Positions 55,015 to 63,746 of a stretch of DNA of 64,000 bases are shown here, in pieces. This stretch comes from Aspidapion aeneum. Lineage: Eukaryota; Arthropoda; Insecta; Coleoptera; Brentidae. Made by a program: the position numbers and the translations under genes. Position 1 is the stretch's first letter. Every line of letters begins with the position of its first letter. The notes beneath the pieces were generated by a model. The model ran no database searches. It was not told the DNA's origin and saw only the letters and a list, made by a program, of their open reading frames with translations. The DNA is taken from NCBI GenBank assembly GCA_963576565.1, contig OY755042.1, forward strand, positions 108,057,314 to 108,121,313. The letters run 5' to 3'.

Positions 55015-56250
55015 ATTTATCGGTTTCACAACGTTCTAGGTCTTCCGATACCCAATCTCCACTCGTTTCCGGTTGCCCATAATTCATCATCTAGGCCTCT
55101 TATTCTTATTTCATGTCTATTCCTACTCTCCAGCTTCTCCTTGGCCGTCCTCGCAGCGGCGTAGCGTGCCCGAAAGGGTGGGGGGGGGGGGGGGGGGGCG
55201 ACAGGCGACAGCTAAAAAGGGCGCCTCTGAAAACTGATGGAAAATCTTGTGACAAAAAAAAAACAAAAAGGTCAAAAGGGCACCTCTCACAAATCTTGCG
55301 ACCAAAAAAAAACAAAAAAAAAAGGTCATCATGTGTGAGGGGGCGGCCGATAAGTCACAAGGGCGCCTCTCACGAATCTTGCGACCAAAAAAAAACAACA
55401 AAAAAAAAAAGGTCTTCATGTCGTTAGTTTCCTTTGGCACCCACTCAATTGGCCGTTACCGGCCCGACTTAATAAAGCTGTGGGCGCTTCGGCCACCTAT
55501 AGGGCGCCACTACCCTCGGGACGGGGGGGGGGGACGAACCCCCCACGCTACGCCGCAGAGTTTTCTTCGGCCAGTTGATTTGCATTGTAGTATTTGTTTA
55601 GGTAGTCTTTCATCATTCATTCTTTGTACATGTCCGTACCACACCAGTTGTTTTGTTCTTATATCATCCACTAAAATACGTTCACCACTGTCCACTTCTC
55701 CAATAGTCCATCTCCGTAGCGGAAAGCATTTTTTCTGTTCTATCCTTGATTGGCCATACTTCTGAGCCGTATGTAATAATACTTTTTACAATGGTGTTAT
55801 ATAAAAGCTTTTTGTTATGTTTTGATATACTATGGTCCCAAATTATTCCATTTAATAAAGTTATTGCTTTTCTTCCTTGTACGTCTCAATCTTTTATAGC
55901 TTTGTCTAGTGTTCCGTCAGCTGTAATTTTTAGACCTAAGTATTTATACTCATCATAGGACTGAATTCGCTGCCCGGTATTTAAGATTAGATTCTGTTTC
56001 ATTCCACCGATACACATATACTCTGTCTTATTGAGATTAACCTCTAGTCCTCACATATTGTACTCTTCTATTAGTTTTCGTGTCATATATTCGAGGTCGT
56101 CATAATCCTGAGCCACTACTATCTGATCATCGGCGAAACATAAAGTATACAAGGTGGTTTCGTCCAACGGAATTCCCATGTTTTGGCATTTTCTCTTCCA
56201 TACTTTAAGAACTTGTTCCAAGAATATTTCGTTAAAATACTCCAAATTAC
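55015..56250 (-). mobile_element. Non-LTR retrotransposon fragment, split by a MITE
   Basis: On the minus strand: FLEQVLKVWKRKCQNMGIPL, TLYTLCFADDQIVVAQDYDD (FADD active site, 56110-56150), then VNLNKTEYMCIGG, YKYLGLKITADGTLDK with small frame breaks, SGERILVDDIRTKQLVWYGH and VQRMNDERLPKQIL. After the insertion at 55156-55556 it resumes RGRPRRSWRVGIDMK and ends in a W.LGIGRPRTL-like tail. This C-terminus is typical of an arthropod endonuclease-RT LINE class different from the RTE-like copies. 5' truncated. Confidence 0.82.
55156..55556. mobile_element. MITE with CGGCGTAGCGTG ends inserted in a LINE
   Basis: GCGGCGTAGCGTG and CACGCTACGCCGC are perfect inverted ends with G/C runs inside. CAG lies next to each end (possible 3-bp duplication). 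It sits exactly where the LINE frame should read GRRKRGRPRR. Inside are three tandem phrases (AGGGCGCCTCTCACAAATC, TTGCGACCAAAAAAAAACAA), shared with 53110-53225. Confidence 0.75.
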
Positions 56251-56580
56251 AAAACCATTTGGAGTATTTGAATTATTTCAATAAATATTATCTTGCCCCG
56301 GTGGGCGCCGGCGGCGTTCATTCGGTAGCAAACTCCTGTTAAAGTTCCCTTTAATAAAATTCCACCTGTTACGCCTCCTGATTTTAAGATTAATGTGAGA
56401 CCCGATTTTCCTTAATATTACGAACTTGGTTTAAATTATTTTCGTTCTCCCAGCAGCAAAGTTTATTTAAATTTCCCAAAATAATTAATTGTTTAGGTGC
56501 AGTAAATTCTCAAACGCTTATCAATATTATTATTATTCGAATCGGTGTACCTACCTTAATACCTTAAATTACGTTACGAC
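56251..56580. other. Intergenic, no gene seen
   Basis: About 330 bp between the LINE and the PLE. It may hold unrecognised 5' PLE sequence. No frame. Confidence 0.4.
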
Positions 56581-57800
56581 ATCGAATTAGATCCCGAAGA
56601 TAGATTTGTAAGTTTTGATGTAGAAAGTCTGTACACCAACCAACGTGCCAATAAATGAGTCACTCAGTATCATCAAAATCAAATTACAAACTGATGATAC
56701 ACTTCACGAGAGAACAACGCCATCAGTGGAGGGGGTGATAAATCTGTTGGGAGCTCTCTTGGAGATATGTTTTACGCGCAAAATGATGAAGTTCAAATGG
56801 GTTCGTCTCCTTCGCCAGTAGTGGTAGCAAACATCTACATGGAGTGAGAATCAAACCAAAACTATGGCTACGATAGATCGATGACACATTTATTATATGG
56901 CCGGAAAATTATGACGAACTACAGAATTTTCTACACCATCTGAACGGTATTCGGCCAACAATCAAATGCACCATAGAAATTGAAAAGGATTCGCCCTTAC
57001 CTTTTTTGGATGTTCTTGTCAAACGATTAGACAGAAACATTCAAACCACTGTTTATAGGAAACCTACACACACAGGACAGTCTCTAAATTTCATGTCTAA
57101 TCATTCTGTTGCTACAAAACAAGGAGTTATAAGAAGTTTGTATTTAAGAACCGTAAATATTTATAGTAATAATAAAGAACTAACCACGGAAATTAACAAC
57201 ATTAAAAAAGGACTTACAACAGAAGGTTATTCCGAGAAATTAATAAACTCAGCGATCTCCTAAATTAAAAACAAACGAAATATAGCAAATTCTCAAAATA
57301 ATAATCCGTTGGGTGTTATTAACATTCCATATAATTAAGGGATTTCAGAAAACACAAAACGAATAGCCAAGCACTATAATATAAAAACAGTATTTTCATC
57401 GGGAAATACGATAAGGAGTTTTGTAACTAAAACAAAACCAGAAAATCCCTCAAATAATAAGGATAATGTATTTACAAAATCTCGTGTGGTTAATCCTCGG
57501 GTTAATCATATGTTAGGGAAACGAAACGCCCTCTTCAGGTTAGAGTAAATGAACATCTAAAAAGTACCAAATTAGGGGATATTAAAAAATCCGGTTTAGC
57601 GGATCATGCATGGTCAAATGATCACAGGATTCGGTGGTCAGAAGATAAAGTTTTGCATAAGGAGTCGGTTTGGCGAAAACGAAAATTTATTGAAGCTGCG
57701 TTTATAATGTAAAATAAAGAAGTTTTCAGTCAACCAAGCACGGACATACCAAACATATGGAAACCACTCCTTAAGGAAAACAGGCGTCTTAGGATTAAAA
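56581..57800 (+). mobile_element. Penelope-like element: reverse transcriptase plus GIY-YIG endonuclease, decayed
   Basis: Motifs in order on the plus strand, in shifting frames: motif A DRFVSFDVESLYTN (56600-56640) leading into NVPINESLSIIK; motif B MGSSPSPVVVANIYME (56798-56850, normally GSPLSPVVANIYME); motif C, where Tyr of YVDD is a TAG stop and IDDTFIIWPENYDELQNF follows (56875-56930); then SPLPFLDVLVKR and TTVYRKPTHTGQSLNFMSNH in the 85-codon frame at 57006-57263. Downstream is a GIY-YIG segment: SCG..SSG.SYVRETKRP and VRVNEHLKSTKLG (57478-57570), then SGLADHAWSNDHRIRW and KRKFIEAAFIM. RT followed by GIY-YIG is diagnostic of Penelope-clade PLEs. At least four frameshifts or stops make it inactive. 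Confidence 0.9.
57006..57263 (+). pseudogene. PLE reverse transcriptase fragment (post-motif C)
   Basis: 85 codons from PFLDVLVKR through KLINSAIS and a stop, the conserved region after the PLE active site (PFLD..V...........VYRKPTHT). Flanking RT and endonuclease blocks lie in other frames. Confidence 0.85.
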
Positions 57801-57870
57801 AAGGGGGCCAGCCGTTACACCTGACTGCACACCAAGTAGTATGTAGCCTAGAGACTAGATTGTTTAGTTT

Positions 57871-57925
57871 ACACTTGAAAACGGTTAGAGATACTTACTA
57901 ACCGAAAAGTCGTCTTTAAAATAAA
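57871..57925 (+). repeat. PLE 3'-end motif with hammerhead-like layout
   Basis: Seventy bases past the last PLE coding similarity. TTGAAAAC, then a 6-bp stem GGTTAG (57883-57888) with CTAACC (57898-57903), then GAAA and AGTC/GTC. Order and spacing mimic a type I hammerhead (core, stem II, GAAA, short stem III, GTC). However, C3 is T and G8 is A here, so this copy should be inactive. Near-identical solo copy at 20376-20430. Confidence 0.5.
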
Positions 57926-58545
57926 TGTAAATTGTAAATTTTATTTTCATAATAGTTGTTTCTAATATAAGTTTTTCTATTTTATTTTTTTGATTATTTT
58001 CTCACATATAAACAGCTAAAATTCCGTCCGGAAAGTTAAAATATGGCAAACGATTACCTAAATCTAGGTCTCTTTCCTTTTTCTCAAATACCAGTTTGTC
58101 AGAATTGTTTGGATAATATCTTTGAGAAAACTAAAAGAAAAGAAAAGTTAACTTTAGTAAATTAAAGTTGTTTTTAAGTCAATAATATATTTTAGTATTT
58201 TTTGTTTAATTTTGACACTTAAAATATTACGTGTATTAATTTTAAGCCCTATTTTCACCTTTATAATTTCCCAGGCATTTTTCTTAAATACGCGCAATTT
58301 TCCACCCGTTTTTTTTCTTATTTATATTTATGACGATCTTTTCCCATGGCAGAGAAGTAATTTCACTTAATTTTAATAAAACCCCTTGACGGCTTAATAA
58401 GCCTTGACATTATGCCACTCGGCTTTTTTTCGCATTTCTTTTTGCTCCGTTCAGAAGTATCTACTTTTAGCAGTTTTTTTTTATCTGACACCAAGTTAAT
58501 TAAAATTTTTTAACTATGCACAGATTAAAATTTCTCCTTTTTTAA
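57926..58545. other. AT-rich intergenic, no gene seen
   Basis: No frame, repeat boundary or RNA gene. Confidence 0.5.
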
Positions 58546-58925
58546 TGACAAGTTTTTATTTAACAACAAGTGAAATTAAAGAAAGAAAAATTAGAAAAAA
58601 GTTTTCTGTCTTTGACCGGGACTCGAACCCGGAATCTCTTGCTATGTACGCAAACGCTCTTAACATTCAACCACCGAAGACCATACATAAATTTTCGGAA
58701 AACTTTCATCTATGCATGTGTGCGGTGTCTTAATACAAGAACGAGAAACTCTCAGGGTATTAACTCGACCAAGTCATCCAACTGATCTCTATAATTCTTC
58801 CCTCCCACTGTCAAAGGTATGAAAACTCAAATTAGACGTAAAGTCTCAACGTCTGAAAACATGAGATCACCAGAAAACTGTTTTCTTATTTTTCTTTCTT
58901 TAATTTCACTTGTTGTTTATAGTTT
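58546..58925 (-). mobile_element. tRNA-derived SINE between inverted tails
   Basis: A tRNA-like head on the minus strand (58609-58680) is followed by a tail. The tail (AACAACAAGTGAAATTAAAG, 58559-58606) is repeated inverted at 58872-58919. Either two SINEs sit tail-outward with one head lost, or the tRNA-like unit lies inside an inverted-repeat element. The interior right of the head (58690-58870) is unfamiliar. It lies 205 bp upstream of the ETHR start codon. Confidence 0.6.
58609..58680 (-). pseudogene. tRNA-like SINE head
   Basis: Minus strand: B box GGTTCGAGTCC exact; T arm CCGGG/CCCGG with 7-nt loop TTCGAGT; anticodon arm TTGC/GCAA with a 7-nt loop containing U33; A-box-like TGGTTGAATGTTAAGAGC; acceptor TCTTCGG/TCAAAGA with one mismatch. 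The D arm is poor. Best read as a SINE head or tRNA pseudogene, not a working tRNA. Confidence 0.6.
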
Positions 58926-59040
58926 TAGGTCCTTGCATTATTTGCAATTTGGTATTTGAGAAGTTTTTATTTATCGTGTGGTTGATTTTTTTTAAAACAA
59001 TCTATCACTCTTAGTTTTTGAAACATAACAAGGTAAACCT

Positions 59041-59051
59041 TATTTTTTAGG
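59041..59051 (+). promoter_or_regulatory. Candidate splice acceptor before the first ETHR coding exon
   Basis: TTATTTTTTAG followed by GTACTC, 79 bp upstream of the start codon. A good polypyrimidine acceptor, suggesting a non-coding 5' exon lies further upstream. Not confirmed. Confidence 0.4.
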
Positions 59052-59129
59052 TACTCATGTATCACCTAACCTCAATTACCACCTTATCCACCATCAGGCT
59101 AATCGTCATCAACAGTAGTAAACTATGAT

Positions 59130-59408
59130 ATGATTTCGCCAATTGTCACATTGGCGACGACGACATTGAACATCAGCGCCCTCTCTGCAATTACTCCGGA
59201 ACCGAACGTGACGACTGTCAATTATTTTACCAGCACGTTTCCCTTACACCAAAGTTTTCTAGATGGATCTGACAATAGTGCCTTGTACAATGTCACTTAT
59301 CAGGGCGCAGACTATTCTGCGCAGTTCAACGCTTCGTCATTCAATGCGTCATATAACGGCACGTTTGCGATCCCGATTTTCCCGAGCTATATTAGGACAA
59401 CATCAATG
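59130..59408 (+). CDS. ETHR: Ecdysis-triggering hormone receptor, first coding exon
   Basis: ETHR is a class A neuropeptide G-protein-coupled receptor of the plasma membrane; on binding ETH it starts the moulting (ecdysis) motor programme. This exon encodes 93 residues of the extracellular N-terminus: MISPIVTLATTTLNIS onward, with at least six N-X-S/T glycosylation sites (NIS, NVT, NVT, NAS, NAS, NGT), ending in FPSYIRTTSM at the border of transmembrane helix 1. The ATG is the first in frame after a TAA at 59100. The exon stops at ATG|GTAAGT (donor 59409), phase 0. Joined to the exon at 60870, the frame reads TTSM-VFCIII without a break. The N-terminus is variable in this family, so identity rests mainly on the next exon and on IRTTSM. 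Confidence 0.85.
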
Positions 59409-59670
59409 GTAAGTACGAGTATTGTAACATTATTATGGGTCTTCATAGTTTTTTATTCTCACGTTTGGATCATCTGCATAACATAAACACCGATATAATA
59501 GGGTATTTGACAAATTTTAGAAAAGAGTTTAGAATGATACATAGATCCCTAATTTGCTACGCAAAATTATTAAAATAGTATATTTTATCATGGCTACATT
59601 TAAAATCAAGTTTTCTAATTTCCGATTTGAATTTGCCGCTAAAACGCTCATTTCTAGCATGACGTTGCAA

Positions 59671-59982
59671 TGACGTCACCGCGCAGTAAACTCGCGGACA
59701 GATACACGGCATTCAAGTGTTTATTTGTTTTTGGGTCTGTGTTTTTACTGTTTTTTATGTAAAAAAATGTCCTATAAGTGGTGTGTAGTGCCTCAGTGTT
59801 CGAATACTAGCATAAAAACTATTTATTCATGTGCTTACAGCAGTAAAAGAACGAAAAAAGTGGCTAGAACTTGCTCGAAGAGACCCAATGTCCTTATTCT
59901 AATACATCTTCACTTTACATTTTTAAAGATCACGTTGACGTGAGTATTACTACATTGTTTCTATTAATTTTTCTCACGTTGT

Positions 59983-60049
<67 letters not shown>

Positions 60050-60626
60050 CTATTTCGTAAATGACCATGAAATTTTTGAGGTTATGTTTATTACAAGGGG
60101 TGAACAATTATAATAGGCAGAAAGGTGTACAAATTTTTAGGCGGTGCTAGGCAGTTATTAGGCAGGACTAGTGAGTACCTCTAATGCTTAAAATAATAAT
60201 GATTTGGTATTTAATTGAATCTATTGTAAGTGGCATATTAAACAAAAAAGCAAAACATATAACGTAACCTCAAAATCTAAATGAGTAAAAGTAGGCAAAG
60301 AATATCGTAAAAAAACTTTCAGTTATATACAAAACAACTCATCGAATACTTACATCAACATTTTAACGTTTCTAAATTCCGCAGAACAAAAATCACTGTT
60401 GTTGGCACAGAAGCCTGCCACCATAAAGGAATTCAGCATTGGCAAGTAGGAGCTATCGGCTTTGGAGAATTCGTTTTCTGTTGAAAATGTTTTTTATAAG
60501 CAAAACACAAAATAAAATCTAATTTAGGACGATAATTTGCACTTTAAACCAAAGCAAACATCATCCGTAACAAAATAACACAGAAAATAAGTTCGTTCGA
60601 GGCGTTTACTGTTTTGTGACGTCACT
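59671..60626 (+). mobile_element. P-element-like fragment with THAP remnant, inside the ETHR intron
   Basis: TGACGTCACCGCGCAGTAAAC at 59671 is matched in inverse by GTTTACTGTTTTGTGACGTCA at 60604, giving subterminal inverted repeats about 0.93 kb apart. Between them, MSYKWCVVPQCSNTSIKT (59767) has the C-x4-C start of a THAP DNA-binding domain. The following KKWLELARRDP and SNTSSLYIFKDHVDV, in other frames, match the rest of such a domain with the second Cys replaced by Phe. THAP domains at the N-terminus plus inverted repeats suggest P-type elements. The transposase body is absent. Exact ends not found. Confidence 0.5.
59986..60048. repeat. (TA)n microsatellite
   Basis: About 60 bp of TA within the P-like fragment. 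Confidence 0.97.
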
Positions 60627-60869
60627 CGCAGCTGATTGGTAAACCGCCTGTTTTGAATCACGTGGCTAATTGTTTTAATTCAATGAATTTATTTAACTAA
60701 AAGAACTATGAATTTGAGAAAAAATTAAACAAAAAAGTTTGTTTTTAGCCAAGACCTAAAGAGATATATAAAAATAAATAATAATATTTGGTGTTTCAAA
60801 TATAGAATTCAGGAGCACACTATCTTTTGAATGCAAACCTAAATTTTCTAAACTATTCTTCTTTCTTAG

Positions 60870-61080
60870 GTCTTCTGTATCATCATCATGTGCTTCGGGG
60901 TCATCGGAAACGTGATGGTTCCCATCGTCATTTTCAAGACTAAGGATATGCGTAACAGCACAAACATCTTCTTGGTGAACCTGAGCATCGCTGACTTGAT
61001 GGTTTTGCTAGTTTGTACCCCAACGGTACTTGTTGAGGTCAATTCGAAGCCTGAAACTTGGGTGCTTGGAAGAGAAATGT
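60870..61080 (+). CDS. ETHR: Ecdysis-triggering hormone receptor, second coding exon (TM1-TM2)
   Basis: Encodes 70 codons plus one base: VFCIIIMCFGVIGNVMVPIV (helix 1 with the GN motif, N1.50), IFKTKDMRNSTNIFLVNLS (first intracellular loop and start of helix 2), IADLMVLLVCTPTVLVEVN (helix 2 with the LxxAD motif, D2.50), then WVLGREM and the first base of the next codon, expected to be the conserved Cys at the top of helix 3. Donor GTAAGT at 61081, phase 1. GNVMVP.VI.KTKDMRNSTN and VCTPTVLVEVN are, from memory, characteristic of insect ETHRs. Helices 3-7 are not found up to 64000, so the gene continues right of the window. ETHR makes A and B isoforms by alternative 3' exons, which also lie outside. 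Confidence 0.88.
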
Positions 61081-62439
61081 GTAAGTTTTATTCATATAAT
61101 TAATTATTAGATTATTAGTAGAAAATCTCACAGCATACTCTAGTAGTTTACCTTTGCTACAGTTTTACAAATTATTTTCTTATGTTAGTAGAAAAACTAG
61201 AATTTTATTTATTGTTTTGTTTTCTTCCTAAAAGGACACGCAATTGTTTCCAGTAATTAAAAACAATGTAAAATTTTCCATATACAGGTAAACTTGACCC
61301 ACCTTTGGTTTAAGGGGAAAATTGAAAAAAATCCTTTCCTACGACAATATTTTGCGTTCTAGATTCATAATTATCGGCAAATTACAAATAAACGTGTCAT
61401 AACAGTTGGGCTTCTGCAAAAAATATTTAAAATACATAATTTTTATATTGTGTAACCAAATAGCATAAAAGTTAGGACTAGTATAATTCAATAACTATGA
61501 TAGTTATTATGAGCAAACTTAAATCGCTTGGGAACGAAAAATTTTAAAATTGGTTGCATAGCTTGGTTAATTAAATACCCTGAGAGCGTTCATATACCGT
61601 GACGCTGATCATAAATGGAAATCTTAATAAATTATAATTATGGACAGAGGTTCCAGACTCGAGTCCCAGATGAAGCACAGGAAACATTTCTTATAATTTT
61701 TTGTTCTTTAAATTTACACTTGGTTTGGTATGATGGTTCTATTAAACATACTAAAAGTCCTGCTGCTAGGCGAATATCGTCAAAACGACGCGGCGCCGCC
61801 ATCTTGGATTTTCAGCTATTGATTCTTTCACTGGTTGTTTTTCGTAGAAACAAACCCGATACACCGATATTTATTAAAGAGGATTAAAGTTTAAGTTTAT
61901 CTTTTGGTTTAACAGTTTAAGTTTAATTTTGCTGCAGTTCTTTTAAACTTGATAAAAATTCAATGGAATTTGGACTAATTTTAACTACATAGGTTCTATA
62001 GCAATAGAAAAAACCAGTTTAAATAAGAATAGGTAAAGATTTCGTTGATAAAATGGACAAAAACGGGAAAGATTTGGTTGAAAAATAGGTTTAACCCGGT
62101 AGAGTAGGCGGTTTAGGTGAAAATTCGGCGATACCCAATTGAATTACTTACATTTTTAAATCTTTTGTCACTTACAAAACATGACACTGTCGAAAAAGGT
62201 TTTCATTTTACCTAATATTTATATAGAACTTGCCAAAACTGACGTTTAAATATTTAGGACACTTGGTAATGGGATTCTTATCTGCGCCGAATCGGATAGA
62301 GCTGAATGATGGGTCGGAGACGAGATTCCAAAATGCCAGGGGATTGTTCACGAATTCACCTCACTAAATAAGCGTGCGTTAATAATTGCATTCCAAAATT
62401 ATGTTAGTTGGTGCTAAACTAACTGGTTTTTCCTTAAAT

Positions 62440-62540
62440 TAGCTCCCCTGTCCTTCATTCTGAAGGTCAAAATCGGTGTTAATCGAACCTTTGCTATCAA
62501 AGACATTCTTTTTTTCAAAGGAAAACGTTAGGAAACGCTT
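62440..62540 (-). repeat. Single arm of the 10546-10947 foldback family
   Basis: AAATTAGCTCCCCTGTCC and AAATCGGTGTTAATCGAACC match the left arm at 10546. The opposite arm is missing or decayed (weakly GGAAACGCTTGCGATTAATAG at 62531). Confidence 0.6.
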
Positions 62541-62808
62541 GCGATTAATAGACAAGGGTTGGGTTATCACTGACTTGGATTTCCCAAAGAAGAACCGGCG
62601 AGGAATTGTAATAAAAATCAGTTTTACATGTTCTCATAAATTTTCTTCTTTTTCCGGGTATATAGTCCATTTCAAGAAAAAATCTTCAGACAATTCAAAT
62701 TTCAGGACATTTTCATGCATATTTAAATTGTCAAATCAAGACCTTAAGCTTAAACCAAAACTTAGGCTAAAACTTAACCTTAGTAAATATCGGTTATACA
62801 GTTCTAAG

Positions 62809-63059
62809 CGAGGGTGGCTCGGTATTTCCTTTTGGTGTACAGGTTAGGGGAAATACAAGGAAATACTTGGGAAGTATGTATGAAAGAAATATACTAGGAA
62901 ATACCATTGAAAATACTAGGGGGGAAATACTAGGAAATACCACTGCTTGGAAAATACTAGGAAAGACCATTAAAATTTGAGGAAATACTGGGAAATACCA
63001 GGAAATACCGTAGGTATTTCGTTTTGGTGTACAAAAATCTGCGATCGAGCCACCCCTCG
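62809..63059. mobile_element. hAT-like MITE with GGAAATAC internal repeats
   Basis: Ends CGAGGGTGGCTCG and CGAGCCACCCCTCG, inverted with one extra base. A perfect 8-bp duplication GTTCTAAG lies at 62801-62808 and 63060-63067. The interior is nearly all short tandem ACTAGGAAATACCA-type units, bracketed by GGTATTTCCTTTTGGTGTAC and GGTATTTCGTTTTGGTGTAC. Inside the presumed ETHR intron. Confidence 0.9.
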
Positions 63060-63410
63060 GTTCTAAGCGAATGTCCCGTCTATAAAATTAAAGAGCGTAA
63101 TTGGCAGAAAAGTCCACAACATTATTTAACAAAAATTGTTTGTAGACCCCATTAATATTGCCACCTTTGTTTAAACTAAAAATCTACATACACGTTTCAT
63201 CACTTAGCAAGGATTGAACAAATAATGGGGATCAATTTAAATAAATTAAGTCATATTTTTATCTATTTCAAAGTACCCACATATAAGTATAGGATTTTGC
63301 GTATTTAAATTTAGTTAAATGGAGTTAAACGAGAACGCTCTTCAAAGCTTAAATTAGAAAACTCGAATCAACATAACTATCAAAATAACTTAAAGTACAC
63401 GGTAAAAAAA

Positions 63411-63665
63411 TTGTGTATGCTTTCACACGGCAGAAGTGTAAACTTCAACATATTCTGCAAAGCGGACCGAACCAAACTCTTACGTATACTGGCACAAAGA
63501 ATATACTTTCTAGTACTGGCCTTCATCTACATCATCATATCGCTCGCTGAATGCTTCTCACAGTTAGTCGACTCGAGCCGATTGCACCCGAATGAGCGTT
63601 ACATAGCCCCGAGCCTGACGGCTCAGTTCAATTCGCTACCCACAAAAACTGCTAAATGCGCCTAA
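63411..63665 (+). CDS. Unrecognised 84-residue ORF with one hydrophobic segment
   Basis: Reads CKADRTKLLRILAQ, then hydrophobic IYFLVLAFIYIIISLAECF, then QLVDSSRLHPNERYIAPSL and LPTKTAKCA and a stop. Codon choice is balanced and C/G-rich at third positions, unlike the AT-driven spurious frames nearby. Flanked by ACACGGTAAAAAAATTGT words at 63398 and 63745 that look like MITE ends. Could be a transposon-captured gene fragment or an intronic relic; no family recognised, and not part of the receptor frame. Confidence 0.3.
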   Translation: MCMLSHGRSVNFNIFCKADRTKLLRILAQRIYFLVLAFIYIIISLAECFSQLVDSSRLHPNERYIAPSLTAQFNSLPTKTAKCA

Positions 63666-63746
63666 AAAAGTTTACACTTCAAACAAATTGTCTTGGATTA
63701 AAGCAAATTGCTTTTCTTGCTTTGAAATTAAGAATAATTTGTACAC

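Larger units (their letters stand above)
59409..60869 (+). other. ETHR intron (1461 bp)
   Basis: GTAAGT donor at 59409 and CTTCTTTCTTAG acceptor ending 60869. It holds a THAP-like transposon fragment and a TA microsatellite; see separate entries. The rest is AT-rich with no other feature. Confidence 0.85.

Noticed and set aside
58609..58680. Functional tRNA gene
   Set aside because: Poor D arm, acceptor mismatch and SINE-type tail; kept as a tRNA-derived SINE head.
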